This document shows, in pieces, positions 35,907 through 45,852 of a DNA stretch of 64,000 nucleotides (position 1 is the stretch's first letter; each line of letters opens with the position of its first letter). Both the position numbers and the translations under genes were made by a program. Source of the stretch: an uncultured Gammaproteobacteria bacterium. Lineage in GTDB: Bacteria > Pseudomonadota > Gammaproteobacteria > HK1. The notes below the pieces were generated by a model. It was not told the DNA's origin. It saw only the letters and a program-made list of their open reading frames with translations, and did no database searches. The stretch spans positions 1,116,001-1,180,000 of the forward strand of contig OY282353.1 in NCBI GenBank assembly GCA_958295465.1, read 5' to 3'.

Positions 35907-37234
35907 GCCGGCAGCGCACGTCCGGTGCTTCGCGCCTCCTGTACGCGACGTCACGTGGCGTCGCCCATGCCCTGCTCACGGGGGTGCTTCGGGACGGCCG
36001 CTCACTCGGCACGACCCGGCGCCGACGGCTCGACTCGCGGCTCGACCCGCGCGAGAGAGCCTTCGCCCGGGAGCTGGTGTTCGGAACCCTGCGCTACCTG
36101 CCACGCCTGGAAGCCTGGCTGGCCCTGGTCGCGACGCACCCGCCGCGCGACGCCGACGTCCGCGTCCTCGCCCTCCTCGGGCTCTACCAGATCGGATTCA
36201 CCCGCGTGCCGCCGCATGCCGCGGTCAACACAACGGTGGAGCTGACTCGGACCATCGGCAAGCCGTGGGCGGCCGGATTCGTCAACGCCGCCTTGAGGCG
36301 TTTCGCCGCCGAACGCGACGCGATCGACCACATCGGGCTCGCCGCCAACGCCCGGCTCGCGCATCCCGACTGGCTGCTTGGAGCGTTCAGGTGTGCGTGG
36401 CCGTCGGCCTGGGAGTGCATCGCCCGCGCCAATCTGGAACGGCCGCCGATGACCCTCAGAGTCAACACCCGCCGTACGTCGCGACGGCGCTATCTCGACA
36501 TCCTGTCGAGCACCGGGATCCGGGCCTGGCCGACCCGGCACTCCCCTGAAGGGGTCACCCTCGAATCCCCGTGCGCCGTCGAGTCCGTTCCGGGCTTCGG
36601 CGAAGGATTGGTGTCGGTGCAGGACGAAGCGGCCCAGCTTGCCGCAGCGCTTCTGGATGCACCGCGCGGGAGCCGGGTGCTCGACGCCTGCGCGGCCCCC
36701 GGGGGGAAGACGGCGCACGTGCTGGAGCGCGGCGCGGGGGGCGTCGAAGTCGTCGCGCTCGAAGAAGACCCCCGGCGCGCCGGGGATCTCCGGCGCACCC
36801 TGGCCCGCCTGCTGCTGCCCGCGCGCGTGCAGTCGGGGGACGCCACGGAGCCGGACGCCTGGTGGGACGGGAGGCAATTCGACCGCATCCTGCTCGACGC
36901 GCCGTGCTCGGGAACCGGGGTCATCCGGCGTCATCCCGACATCAAGGTCCTGCGCCGGCCGGAGGACGTCGACGCGATGGCTGGCCGGCAGCGCGCCATG
37001 CTCCGCGCGCTGTGGCCTCTCCTGGTTCGCGGCGGACGCCTGCTGTACGCTACCTGCTCCGTATTGTCCCGTGAAAACGAATCGATCGTCGGGAGCTTCC
37101 TGGTGGAGCAGGCGGACGCGGAGGTGGTCCGGATCGACGCCGCGTGGGGCCGCCCGGCCGGGCCCGGACGCCAGATCCTGCCCGGCGAAGACGCGATGGA
37201 CGGGTTCTTCTATGCCGCGCTGGCAAAGCGTTGA
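35903..37234 (+). CDS. rsmB: 16S rRNA (cytosine-967-C5)-methyltransferase
   Basis: A 443-residue RsmB. Residues 10-140 form the NusB-like RNA-binding domain (RERAFARELVFGTLRYLPRL, LLGLYQIGFTRVPPHAAVNT). The methyltransferase part has the SAM motif VLDACAAPGGKTAHVLE, motif LDAPCSGTGVIRRHPDIK (catalytic Cys) and YATCSVLSRENE (second Cys). Both catalytic cysteines are present. The ATG overlaps the fmt stop (ATGA). Confidence 0.95.
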   Translation: MSRQRTSGASRLLYATSRGVAHALLTGVLRDGRSLGTTRRRRLDSRLDPRERAFARELVFGTLRYLPRLEAWLALVATHPPRDADVRVLALLGLYQIGFTRVPPHAAVNTTVELTRTIGKPWAAGFVNAALRRFAAERDAIDHIGLAANARLAHPDWLLGAFRCAWPSAWECIARANLERPPMTLRVNTRRTSRRRYLDILSSTGIRAWPTRHSPEGVTLESPCAVESVPGFGEGLVSVQDEAAQLAAALLDAPRGSRVLDACAAPGGKTAHVLERGAGGVEVVALEEDPRRAGDLRRTLARLLLPARVQSGDATEPDAWWDGRQFDRILLDAPCSGTGVIRRHPDIKVLRRPEDVDAMAGRQRAMLRALWPLLVRGGRLLYATCSVLSRENESIVGSFLVEQADAEVVRIDAAWGRPAGPGRQILPGEDAMDGFFYAALAKR

Positions 37235-37823
37235 CGTCCGTGCCCGCGCGGCGCGGCAGCTTCTCCGGCTCGCTCTGGCCCTCGCGGTGCTCCTTCCGGC
37301 GGCCGGCCGTTCCGATGATACGGCGCCTGCCGGTGGTGGTTTCGTGGTCGAGCACGCGGCCCTTCGCGCGGCGGGCGGTACTTATGTCGTCGACGCACGC
37401 ATCGACTTCGCGTTCAGTGAAGACAACCTCGAAGCGATGCGCAACGGAGTGGCATTGACGGTCATCGTCGACATCGAGGTGCGGCGCGAACGCGGGAAGT
37501 GGTGGGACGAAACCCTCGTCGCACGCGAGCTCCGATACCGCATCGAGACGAACGTGCTGACCGGACGGTACCGGGTCCGCAATCTCGACGAGGGGAGCAC
37601 GCGCAACCACCGCTCGCTCGAGGAGATGATGGAGACGCTCGGTCACCTGGAGTCCGTCCCGGTCATCGCGCGGGAGCGTCTGTCGGCCGATGCGCATTAC
37701 GCGGCCCGCATCAGGGCCCGCCTCGACATCGAGGCGCTGCCGTCGCCGCTGCGTCCCATCGCCTACCTGAGCCCGAGGTGGCGGCTGAACAGCGGGTGGT
37801 TCGAATGGCGGATCGAACGATGA
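37212..37823 (+). CDS. DUF4390 domain protein
   Basis: A 203-residue exported or membrane-anchored protein. The N-terminal hydrophobic run LLRLALALAVLLPAAGRS is a signal peptide or anchor. Then a beta-rich domain VDARIDFAFSEDNLEAMRNG, VIVDIEVRRERGKWWDE and PLRPIAYLSPRWRLNSGWFE, the typical DUF4390 end. It begins inside the rsmB end and its stop overlaps the ntrY start, so it belongs to the same operon. The function is unknown, but DUF4390 genes regularly precede ntrY (family knowledge). Confidence 0.85.
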   Translation: MPRWQSVDVRARAARQLLRLALALAVLLPAAGRSDDTAPAGGGFVVEHAALRAAGGTYVVDARIDFAFSEDNLEAMRNGVALTVIVDIEVRRERGKWWDETLVARELRYRIETNVLTGRYRVRNLDEGSTRNHRSLEEMMETLGHLESVPVIARERLSADAHYAARIRARLDIEALPSPLRPIAYLSPRWRLNSGWFEWRIER

Positions 37824-40030
37824 GCCGTCTCGGGCAAGGCGCCGCCCCAATCGTCGTTCTGGGTCTGGTCCTGCTCGGATCGACGTACCTCATGAGCAAC
37901 GCCACGCAGGATTCAGCGAGGTTCGGCGAGCTCTACTCGGCTCTGCTCGCGATCAACGCGGTGGCGCTGATCGGCCTCGGTGTCCTGATCGCACGGAATC
38001 TGTACCACCTGCTCCACCAGGCACGGGAACGGCGGCCCGGGGCCAGACTCACGGTACGGATGGTCATCGTCTTCGTGGTCCTGTCCGTGACCCCGGTCAC
38101 CATCGTCTACTACTTCTCGCTGCAGTTCCTGCACCGCGGGATCGATAGCTGGTTCGACGTGCGCATCGAGCGGGCGCTGGATGATGCGCTGGATTTGAGC
38201 CGCACCGCGCTCGGGGTGCGCATGCGGGAGCTACTGGCGCAAACTGCACGAATCGCGTCGGATCTCGAACCGCTCACCGACGAGCAGGCGGTCGGCGCGC
38301 TCGACGACGCCAGGCGCCTGAGCGGGGCGTCGGAACTCACCCTCATCGGCGCGAACGGGCGCATCGTCGGATCGAGCATCACCGATCCGACCTCGGTGGT
38401 CCCGAGCCGCCCCGACGACACGATCCTGCTCCAGGCACGGGGGGCCGGCGACTACATCGGACTGGACGACATCGGGGACCGCGGATTGCACGTGCAGGTC
38501 GTGATGTCGGTCCCCTCGCACGAGGCGACCGGCGAGCCGCGGCTGCTGCAGGCGTTGTTTCCCGTGACCGAGCGGATGGATGCCCTCGCGGACAGCGTGG
38601 AGTCGGCGTCGGCGAAGTACCGCGAGCTGTCGTACCTTCGCAAGCCCCTGAAGCTCAGCTTTACCCTCACCCTGTCCATCGTCCTGCTCGTCAGCCTGTT
38701 CACCGCGGTATACGCCGCGTTCCGCTCCGCGCGGCGCATGGTCGCCCCGTTACAGGATCTCTCCGAGGGCACGAAGGCGGTCGCCGGCGGAGACTACGAG
38801 ACCCAGCTCCCGAGCGCGGCCCGGGACGAGATCGGGTTCCTCGTCGCCTCGTTCAACGAAATGACCCGCCAGCTCAAACGGGCCCATGACGAGACGCGCG
38901 CAAGCCAGCTTCTCGTCGAAGCGCAGCGCGCATACCTCGAAACCGTGCTCCGGCGACTGTCCACGGGAGTGCTCACGCTGGACGGCGACCGCCGGCTGGT
39001 CACCGCCAACCATGCCGCGACGGAGATCCTCGGCGTCGACCTCGACGCGATGATCGGGGCCACGCTCGATACCCTGGCCGACCGGCATCCCGACCTCGCT
39101 CCCCTGGTGCACAACCTGCTCGAACGATTCGGGCAGGGCACTGCCCAGGGCCAGCGCGAAGGCCGCGAAGAGGTCGGCGTCGCCACCCCCCAGGGAAGGC
39201 GTACGCTCGTTTGCAGCACCGCCTCGCTGGCCGGCGGTGAGGGCGACGTCATCGTGTTCGACGACGCCACCGAATTCATCCGGGCGCAGCGCAGCGCGGC
39301 CTGGAGCGAAGTGGCGCGGCGGCTCGCGCACGAGATCAAGAACCCTCTCACCCCGATACAGCTCGCTGCGGAGCGCCTCCGGCACAAGTACCTCCACAAG
39401 GTCCAGTCCATCGACGCGGCCCAGATGGATCGCCTGACCCGCACCATCGTCCAGCAGGTGGAGTCGATGAAGGAGATGGTGAACGCGTTCTCCGACTATG
39501 CGCGCACCCCGGCGATGCGTCAGGTGTCGATCGATCTGAACGCACTGGTCCTCGACGTGGTGGAGCTGTACCGCACCGCGTCGCCGGCGGTACGATTCGA
39601 GACCCGTCTCGGCCGGCCGCTTCCCGCGGTCCATGCCGATCCGGACCGCCTTCGGCAGGTGCTGCACAACCTCCTGAAGAACGCGGTCGAGGCCTGTGGC
39701 GGCGGCGAGGCGCCGTGGGTGAGGACGCAGACCCGCCCCGGCGGCGCCCATGACGAAGCCATGGTGGAACTCTCCGTGCACGACTCCGGGGCAGGCTTCC
39801 GGGACGACGTCGTCGATCGGATCTTCGAGCCCTACGTGACCTCGAAGCCGAAGGGAACCGGCCTGGGTCTGGCCATCGCGAAGAAGATCGTCGAAGAGCA
39901 CGGGGGTGCGGTGTCGGGCCGCAACGCCCCCGGCGGCGGCGCGCGGATTACCGTCCTCCTGCCGGCCGCCAACACCTCTCACGGGCCGGCCCCGCGCGCC
40001 GGCGCCGCCACGTCGGTACAGGATGCCTGA
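37820..40030 (+). CDS. ntrY: nitrogen-regulation sensor histidine kinase NtrY
   Basis: A 736-residue membrane sensor kinase. Two helices open the protein (IVVLGLVLLGSTYLM, LLAINAVALIGLGVLI), a third (MVIVFVVLSVTPVTIVYYF) precedes a periplasmic domain, and a fourth at about residue 285 leads into HAMP (RRMVAPLQDLSEG). A PAS domain follows (VLRRLSTGVLTLDGDRRLV). The phospho-acceptor His is in RRLAHEIKNPLTPIQLAAER, and the ATPase domain has NLLKNAVEA, DSGAGF and GTGLGLAIAKKI. It phosphorylates NtrX, encoded next. Confidence 0.95.
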   Translation: MSRLGQGAAPIVVLGLVLLGSTYLMSNATQDSARFGELYSALLAINAVALIGLGVLIARNLYHLLHQARERRPGARLTVRMVIVFVVLSVTPVTIVYYFSLQFLHRGIDSWFDVRIERALDDALDLSRTALGVRMRELLAQTARIASDLEPLTDEQAVGALDDARRLSGASELTLIGANGRIVGSSITDPTSVVPSRPDDTILLQARGAGDYIGLDDIGDRGLHVQVVMSVPSHEATGEPRLLQALFPVTERMDALADSVESASAKYRELSYLRKPLKLSFTLTLSIVLLVSLFTAVYAAFRSARRMVAPLQDLSEGTKAVAGGDYETQLPSAARDEIGFLVASFNEMTRQLKRAHDETRASQLLVEAQRAYLETVLRRLSTGVLTLDGDRRLVTANHAATEILGVDLDAMIGATLDTLADRHPDLAPLVHNLLERFGQGTAQGQREGREEVGVATPQGRRTLVCSTASLAGGEGDVIVFDDATEFIRAQRSAAWSEVARRLAHEIKNPLTPIQLAAERLRHKYLHKVQSIDAAQMDRLTRTIVQQVESMKEMVNAFSDYARTPAMRQVSIDLNALVLDVVELYRTASPAVRFETRLGRPLPAVHADPDRLRQVLHNLLKNAVEACGGGEAPWVRTQTRPGGAHDEAMVELSVHDSGAGFRDDVVDRIFEPYVTSKPKGTGLGLAIAKKIVEEHGGAVSGRNAPGGGARITVLLPAANTSHGPAPRAGAATSVQDA

Positions 40031-40040
40031 AAAGGGGGCC

Positions 40041-41432
40041 ATGCAAGCGCCGTCGCCATCGAGCATTCTCGTCGTCGACGACGAGCCCGGCATCCTCTCC
40101 CTCGTCAAGGACATCCTCGAAGACGAGGGCTACGAGGTGGACGCCGTGCAGGATGCGGAATCCGCACGCGCGTCGCGCCGCAACCGCCGTCCCGACCTCA
40201 TCCTCCTCGACATCTGGATGCCCGACTCGGACGGGATCTCCCTGCTCAGGGAATGGTCCGAGAGCAGCACCGGAGACGTCCCCCCGGTCATCATGATGTC
40301 CGGTCACGGGACGATGGAGACGGCGGTCGAGGCCACGCGGCTCGGCGCCTACGACTTTCTCGAGAAGCCCCTGTCGACGGCCAAGCTGCTTCTGGCGATC
40401 CGGCGCGCGCTCGAAGCGGCGGAGCTGAGACGGGAGAACATCGGGCTCAAGCGCGGGACGTTGCAGGCGCCGGAACCCATCGGGCGCAGCACGATCATGA
40501 GCAGGCTCCGCGACCTGATCAAGCGCGTCGCCGAACACGATACACCGGTGCTGATCACGGGGGAGCCGGGAAGCGGGAAGGAGCTGGTCGCGCGCTATCT
40601 CCATGCCCACAGTCCGCGCGCATCCGGGTCGTTCGTCCGCGTGCGCGTCGCCGGCCTTGTCGGAGCCACCGGACGAACCGAGCTCTTCGGAGCCGAGGAC
40701 GGGCCGCTGATCCACTACGGCGCGATCGAGAAGGCGAACGGCGGCACCCTCTTTCTCGAAGACGTCGCGGACATGGATCCGGAGCTTCAGGCCCACCTCG
40801 TCACGATGCTCCACGACGGGACGTTCCTTCGCACCGGCGGCGTGACGCCGGTGCCGATGAACGTGCGGATCGTCACCGCGAGCCGTAGCGACATCGGCCG
40901 CTCCGTCGCCGCTTCGCGGTTGCGCGAGGACCTCTACTACCTGCTCAACGTCATTCCTCTGGCCGTACCGCCGCTTCGCGAGCATCGCGAAGACGTCCCC
41001 GAGCTCGTGTCGTACTACATCGACGCGCTCGTCACCCGCGAGAACCTGCCCAATCGCCGCCTGACCGTGGGCGCGCAGAACCGGCTCCGAAACCACCGGT
41101 GGCCGGGCAACGTCCGCGAGCTGATCAACGTGCTGCAACGCCTGCTCATCCTCGGCAGCGGATCCGTGATCGAGCTCGAGGCGGTGGAGGCGGCCCTCGG
41201 GGACATCCCCGAGATCGAGCCCCACGACGACGAGGTTCCGGAGTTCGATCTACCCCTGAAGGAAGCCCGGGAACAGTTCGAACGCGCCTACCTGGAGTAC
41301 CGGTTGCGCAGGGCGGGAGGCAGCGTCAGCAAGGTGGCGGCGGCGGCGGGCATCGAGCGCACCCACCTCTACCGCAAGCTGCGCGGGCTCGGGATCGATC
41401 CGAAGCTGTCGGCGGCGGGCAGCGGCGACTGA
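40041..41432 (+). CDS. ntrX: response regulator NtrX
   Basis: A 463-residue NtrC-like regulator. The receiver domain has the acidic pair VVDDEPG, phospho-site [13 protein letters not shown] and Lys in LEKPLS. The AAA domain has Walker A GEPGSGKE and [13 protein letters not shown]. The sigma-54 contact loop GAFTGA is missing ([19 protein letters not shown]), which is common in NtrX and implies sigma-54-independent control (family knowledge plus sequence). The C-terminus is a Fis-type helix-turn-helix ([18 protein letters not shown]). The start at 40041 has AAGGGGG before it; 40023 is an alternative overlapping ntrY. Confidence 0.94.
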   Translation: MQAPSPSSILVVDDEPGILSLVKDILEDEGYEVDAVQDAESARASRRNRRPDLILLDIWMPDSDGISLLREWSESSTGDVPPVIMMSGHGTMETAVEATRLGAYDFLEKPLSTAKLLLAIRRALEAAELRRENIGLKRGTLQAPEPIGRSTIMSRLRDLIKRVAEHDTPVLITGEPGSGKELVARYLHAHSPRASGSFVRVRVAGLVGATGRTELFGAEDGPLIHYGAIEKANGGTLFLEDVADMDPELQAHLVTMLHDGTFLRTGGVTPVPMNVRIVTASRSDIGRSVAASRLREDLYYLLNVIPLAVPPLREHREDVPELVSYYIDALVTRENLPNRRLTVGAQNRLRNHRWPGNVRELINVLQRLLILGSGSVIELEAVEAALGDIPEIEPHDDEVPEFDLPLKEAREQFERAYLEYRLRRAGGSVSKVAAAAGIERTHLYRKLRGLGIDPKLSAAGSGD

Positions 41433-41458
41433 CCGGGCCGGCGGACCGGCGAGCCACC

Positions 41459-42832
41459 GTGAAGATCATCATCCTCGGCGCCGGGCAGGTCGGCTCCACC
41501 GTGGCGGAGACCCTGGCGAGCGAGGCCAACGACATCACGGTGGTCGACGTCGACGCCCGGAGGCTGCGCTCGCTCCAGGACCACCTCGACATCCGCACCG
41601 TCCGCGGGCATGCCTCCCATCCCGACGTCCTCGCCGATGCGGGGGCCGAGGACGCCGACCTCATGCTGGCGGTGACCAGCAGCGACGAGACGAACATGGT
41701 GGCGTGCCAGGTCGCCCACACCATGTTCCGCACCCCGACGAAGATCGCGCGGGTGCGCGCCGCCCAGTACCTCAAGCACCACGAGCTCTTCGCGCGGGAC
41801 GCGCTCCCCGTCGATCTCACCATCAGCCCCGAGCAGCTCGTCACCGAGTACATCCAGCGGCTCATCGAGACCCCCGGCGCGCTGCAGGTGCTCGATTTCG
41901 CCAAGGGAAGGGTGCGGCTCGTCGGCGTGAAGGCATACTACGGCGGACCCCTCGTCGGCCACGCCCTGCGCGAGCTGCCGGTGCACATGCCGGCCATCGA
42001 CACCCGGGTCGCGGCGGTCTTCCGCCGCGGGGTGGACCTCATCCCCAAAGGCGACACCGTGATCGAAGCCGACGACGAGGTGTTCTTCGTGGCCGCGAGC
42101 GAGCACAGCCGCGCGGTGATGGGGGAGCTGCGCAAGCTCGACCGGCCCGTACGCAGGATCATGCTGGCGGGCGGCGGCAACATCGGGCGGCGGCTCGCGG
42201 CGACCCTGGAGCGGCGAGTCCACGTCAAGCTCGTCGAGCACTCGCCGGAGCGGGCGCAGGAGCTTTCCGAGATCCTCGACGGAACCGTCGTCCTGCAAGG
42301 CGATGCGGCGGACGAGGATCTCCTCCGCGAGGAAGGTATCGAACAGACGGACGTGTTCTGCGCGGTCACCAACGACGACCAGGTCAACATCCTCTCGGGG
42401 ATGCTCGCCAAGCGCATGGGAGCCCGCAAGGTGATGGCGCTGATCAACCGCGGCGCCTACGTCGATCTGGTCCAGGGCGGAACCATCGACATCGCGATCT
42501 CGCCGCAGCAGACGACGGTGAGCGCGCTCCTCGCCCATGTGCGCCGGGGCGACGTGGTGGCGGTACACTCGTTGCGGCGCGGCGCGGCGGAGGCGATCGA
42601 GGCGATCGCGCATGGAGACCGGCGCACCTCGAAGGTGGTGGGCCGTGCGGTCGAGGACATCAAGCTGCCGGCCGGGACCACCATCGATGCCGTGGTGCGC
42701 GGCGCCGACGTCATCATCGCCCACCACGATACGGTCATCGAGAACGACGACCACGTGATCCTCTTCCTCACCGACAAGAAGAAGGTGGCCGAGGTCGAGA
42801 AGCTGTTCCAGGTAGGTGTCACCTTTCTCTGA
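41459..42832 (+). CDS. trkA: Trk potassium uptake peripheral protein TrkA
   Basis: A 457-residue cytosolic NAD(H)-binding regulator of TrkH/TrkG. It has two RCK repeats: [18 protein letters not shown] at the start and [17 protein letters not shown] near residue 235, each followed by a TrkA-C domain. GTG start, 26 bases after ntrX. Its gate partner trkH is the next gene, so ntrYX-trkAH form the usual gammaproteobacterial cluster. Confidence 0.95.
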   Translation: MKIIILGAGQVGSTVAETLASEANDITVVDVDARRLRSLQDHLDIRTVRGHASHPDVLADAGAEDADLMLAVTSSDETNMVACQVAHTMFRTPTKIARVRAAQYLKHHELFARDALPVDLTISPEQLVTEYIQRLIETPGALQVLDFAKGRVRLVGVKAYYGGPLVGHALRELPVHMPAIDTRVAAVFRRGVDLIPKGDTVIEADDEVFFVAASEHSRAVMGELRKLDRPVRRIMLAGGGNIGRRLAATLERRVHVKLVEHSPERAQELSEILDGTVVLQGDAADEDLLREEGIEQTDVFCAVTNDDQVNILSGMLAKRMGARKVMALINRGAYVDLVQGGTIDIAISPQQTTVSALLAHVRRGDVVAVHSLRRGAAEAIEAIAHGDRRTSKVVGRAVEDIKLPAGTTIDAVVRGADVIIAHHDTVIENDDHVILFLTDKKKVAEVEKLFQVGVTFL

Positions 42833-42927
42833 AGCGGCGCGTCCTCCTGTCCCGGGAACGACCGGGGCCGGCATCGCCCGGCCCGGCGCCGGGCACGGGC
42901 GAAAGACGCCGGCTTGAAGAGGCAGTC

Positions 42928-44379
42928 ATGCAGCTCGGCTCCATTCAGCGCATTCTCGGCCTGCTCCTCATGATGTTCAGCCTCACCATGCTGCCCCCGA
43001 TCGGCATTGCGTGGATTTACGAAGAACCGTCGGCACCGCCGTTCGTCGCCTCGATGCTGCTCGTCGCCGGGGCCGGAGCCGCGCTCTGGTTTCCGGTACG
43101 GCGCCTGCGGGGCGACCTCAGGCTGCGGGACGGCTTCGTCATCGTGGTCGCGTTCTGGTTCGCGCTCGGCATCACCGGCAGCGTCCCCCTGCTCCTGGGC
43201 GACAACCCCGATCTGCCGCTGGCCGACGCGGTGTTCGAGTCCGTCTCGGGCCTGACCACCACGGGAGCGACGGTCATCACCGGACTCGACGCGCTCCCCA
43301 AGGCGGTGCTCTTCTACCGCCACCTCCTGCAGTGGCTCGGAGGCATGGGGATCATCGTGCTCGCGGTCGCCATTCTCCCGATGCTCGGCATCGGCGGTAT
43401 GCAGCTCTACCGCGCGGAGACACCGGGGCCGATGAAGGACTCCAAGCTCACGCCGCGGATCACCGAAACCGCCAAGGCGCTGTGGTATCTCTACCTGCTG
43501 CTCACCGTGCTGTGCGGCCTCTCCTACCGGGCGGCGGGAATGACTCCGTTCGACGCGATCGCCCACGCGTTCTCCACCGTGGCCATCGGTGGATTCTCGA
43601 CCCACGACGCGAGCGTCGGGCAGTTCGACGCCCCCCTCGTCGAGCTGGTCGCGGTCGTGTTCATGACCGTTGCGGGCATGAACTTCGCTCTGCACTTCAC
43701 CGCCTGGCGCGCGCGCGGTCTCGGCGTCTACGCCGCCGATTCCGAGCTCAAGTGCTACCTGCTGCTCCTCGGCGGGGTGGCCGCGGTGACCTCCGTCTAC
43801 CTGTTCGTCTCCGGCACGTTCTCCGATCCGCTCACCGCGCTTCGCATCGGCGTCTTCCAGGCGGTATCCATCAGCACCACCACCGGCTTCACCACCGCGG
43901 ACTACCACGTATGGCCGAGCTTTCTGCCGGTGCTGCTCCTGTTCGCGAGCTTCATCGGCGGCTGCGCCGGCTCGACCGGCGGCGGCCTGAAGGTGATCCG
44001 GGTCCTGCTGCTGTTCAAGCAGGGGATGCGCGAGATCGTGCGGCTCGTCCATCCGAGCGCCCAGGTGCCCATCAAGGTCGGCGGCACGGTGATGCCGCCC
44101 CGGGTGATCGATGCGGTCTGGGGCTTCTTCGCGACCTACGTGGCCACGTTCTCGCTGCTGCTTCTCGCGCTGATGGCGACGGGACTCGACCAGGTGACGG
44201 CGTTCTCGGCCGTCGCCGCCTGCATGAACAACCTCGGTCCGGGCCTCGGCGAGGTCGGCTTCCACTATGCCGACATCAGCGACACCGCGAAGTGGCTCCT
44301 GTCGCTGGCGATGCTGCTCGGGCGGCTGGAGATCTTCACCCTCCTGGTGCTGCTCTCACCGGCCTTCTGGCGGGGCTGA
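42928..44379 (+). CDS. trkH: Trk potassium uptake membrane protein TrkH
   Basis: A 483-residue potassium transporter with four pore repeats. The filter regions are readable as SGLTTTGATVI, STVAIGGFSTH, VSISTTTGFTTADY and MNNLGPGLGEVG, each with the conserved Gly. LGGMGIIVLAVAILP and GCAGSTGGGLKVIRVL are also typical. It works with TrkA for potassium uptake and osmotic or pH adaptation. It starts 95 bases after trkA, close enough for one transcript. Confidence 0.95.
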   Translation: MQLGSIQRILGLLLMMFSLTMLPPIGIAWIYEEPSAPPFVASMLLVAGAGAALWFPVRRLRGDLRLRDGFVIVVAFWFALGITGSVPLLLGDNPDLPLADAVFESVSGLTTTGATVITGLDALPKAVLFYRHLLQWLGGMGIIVLAVAILPMLGIGGMQLYRAETPGPMKDSKLTPRITETAKALWYLYLLLTVLCGLSYRAAGMTPFDAIAHAFSTVAIGGFSTHDASVGQFDAPLVELVAVVFMTVAGMNFALHFTAWRARGLGVYAADSELKCYLLLLGGVAAVTSVYLFVSGTFSDPLTALRIGVFQAVSISTTTGFTTADYHVWPSFLPVLLLFASFIGGCAGSTGGGLKVIRVLLLFKQGMREIVRLVHPSAQVPIKVGGTVMPPRVIDAVWGFFATYVATFSLLLLALMATGLDQVTAFSAVAACMNNLGPGLGEVGFHYADISDTAKWLLSLAMLLGRLEIFTLLVLLSPAFWRG

Positions 44380-44410
44380 GGATCGATCCCGGCGGGGTTG
44401 GGCATCGGCG

Positions 44411-44746
44411 GTGACACGCGACACCCTCATCGCGAACCTGGAGGCGCTGATCGCGGCCGGCAAGGACGGCTCGGCGGTGCGTTTCGGCCTCGGCAAGGCC
44501 TGTCTCGAACGCCCCGACCCGGCCGCTGCCCGATCGCACCTCGAACGCGCCGTCGCGCTGGACCCTTCCTACTCCGCGGCGTGGAAGCTCCTGGGGAAGG
44601 CGTGTACCGAGGAGGGCGACAGCGCCGCCGCCGCCGATGCGTACCGCCGCGGCATCGCCGCCGCCACCGGGAAAGGCGATCGTCAGGCCGCGAAGGAGAT
44701 GGAGGTGTTCCTGCGCCGTCTCGAACGCGGCCCGCGTTCGAGGTAG
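44411..44746 (+). CDS. small tetratricopeptide-repeat protein
   Basis: A 111-residue helical protein with GTG start: RFGLGKACLERPDPAAARSH then LERAVALDPSYSAAWKLLGK and EEGDSAAAADAYRRGIAAA form about two and a half TPR motifs. It ends RRLERGPRSR within a near-perfect palindrome. It follows trkH by 31 bases. A protein-interaction role is inferred; partner unknown. Confidence 0.75.
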   Translation: MTRDTLIANLEALIAAGKDGSAVRFGLGKACLERPDPAAARSHLERAVALDPSYSAAWKLLGKACTEEGDSAAAADAYRRGIAAATGKGDRQAAKEMEVFLRRLERGPRSR

Positions 44747-44850
44747 CGGAACACGCCGTGCGGACTGGCGCCCGACTTGCCGATGAACAGGGACCGCACG
44801 CCGTTGAATATGGCGGGAGCCCCCCGGCCGTTCCCGTTCCCGTTCGCCAT
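44683..44850 (-). CDS. short conserved-looking peptide after pyrD
   Basis: A 55-residue frame begins directly at the dihydroorotate dehydrogenase stop: MANGNGNGRGAPAIFNGVRS, then LFIGKSGASPHGVFRYLERG. The central SLFIGKSGASPHGVFRYLER has real-gene character. It overlaps the 3' end of the TPR gene antisense by 64 bases, with the shared palindrome at 44720-44742. No family is recognised; it may be a genuine small gene or a chance frame. Confidence 0.35.
   Translation of the reverse strand: MANGNGNGRGAPAIFNGVRSLFIGKSGASPHGVFRYLERGPRSRRRRNTSISFAA
44720..44742. terminator. bidirectional terminator-like palindrome
   Basis: CTCGAACGCGG-C-CCGCGTTCGAG is an 11-bp stem with a single-base centre, at the meeting point of the TPR gene (plus) and the minus-strand dehydrogenase unit. 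Confidence 0.6.
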
Positions 44851-45852
44851 TCACGCATCCTCCCCGACCGTGGGTCCGGCCGGGCCACGATCCTGCCCGC
44901 CGTCCGGGTCGATCTCCAGGGTGCCGACCAAGTGAGAGATGCGGTCGAGGTCGTGCCCGCGCGCGTACTCCGCGAGCCCTTCGTTGATGCGCACGCAGAC
45001 CAGCGGATCGTAGAACAGCGCGGTGCCGATCCCGACCGCACTCGCCCCCGCGATCATGAACTCCAGCGCATCCTCGGCGCTCGCGACCCCGCCCTGGCCG
45101 ATGATCGGGATGTGGTGCCCACGCGCCACCTGGTAGACCTGGTGCACCTTGAGCAGGGCCATCGGCTTGATGGCCGGTCCGGACAGGCCGCCCTTGTTTT
45201 CGCCGAGCACCGGTCGTCGGGTCCGCGGGTCGATCGCCATTCCGACGAAGGTGTTCACGACCGCAAGCCCGTCGGTGCCGGCCTCGATGCAGCGGCGCGC
45301 GTTCTCCGCGACGTCGGTCTGGTTCGGCGAGAGCTTGGTGACGAGCGGCTTGGCGGTCGCGGCACGGCACGCGGCGACCACGCGGTGCGACATCTCGGGG
45401 TCGTTGCCGAACAGCACGCCGCCCTCGCGCACGTTCGGACACGAGATGTTGATCTCCATCGCGTCGATCGGGGAGTCGTCGAACCGGCGCGTCAGTTCCG
45501 CGTACTCCTCGACGGTGGACCCCGAAAGGTTGGCGAAGAACCGCGTCTCGGTGAAATCGAGAGCCGGCAGGATCTCGTCGATGACCGCCCGCGAGCCGGG
45601 GTTCTGCAGGCCGATCGAGTTGAGCATCCCCCCCGGCGTCTCCCATACCCGGTGGGGCGCGTTGCCGAGCCTCGGTTCGAGCGTCGTCCCCTTCAGGCAG
45701 ACCGCGCCGGCGTCCCGGTTCGAGAAGCCCTCGACCCGCGTATACTCCTCGCCGAACCCCACGCAGCCCGAGAGCAGCACCAGCGGGGTGTTGAACGGCA
45801 GGCCGCAGAACTCGACCGCGAGCCGCCGCCGGTCATTCGGGTCCAGGGCCAT
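44851..45852 (-). CDS. pyrD: class 1 (type B) dihydroorotate dehydrogenase
   Basis: A 333-residue flavoprotein that oxidises dihydroorotate in pyrimidine synthesis. The catalytic motif NISCPNVREGG carries Cys, marking the class 1B cytosolic type, unlike the Ser-type quinone-linked PyrD usual in gammaproteobacteria. Also readable: NSIGLQNPG, KLSPNQTDV, NKGGLSGPAIKP and IPIIGQGGV. The electron-transfer partner PyrK is not adjacent. The last 35 residues are an extra acidic tail. It starts two bases into trmL, which is divergent. Confidence 0.85.
   Translation of the reverse strand: MALDPNDRRRLAVEFCGLPFNTPLVLLSGCVGFGEEYTRVEGFSNRDAGAVCLKGTTLEPRLGNAPHRVWETPGGMLNSIGLQNPGSRAVIDEILPALDFTETRFFANLSGSTVEEYAELTRRFDDSPIDAMEINISCPNVREGGVLFGNDPEMSHRVVAACRAATAKPLVTKLSPNQTDVAENARRCIEAGTDGLAVVNTFVGMAIDPRTRRPVLGENKGGLSGPAIKPMALLKVHQVYQVARGHHIPIIGQGGVASAEDALEFMIAGASAVGIGTALFYDPLVCVRINEGLAEYARGHDLDRISHLVGTLEIDPDGGQDRGPAGPTVGEDA

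Noticed and set aside
42457..44265. A 602-codon minus-strand frame opposite trkA/trkH
   Set aside because: It is a high-GC antisense shadow spanning two conserved genes.
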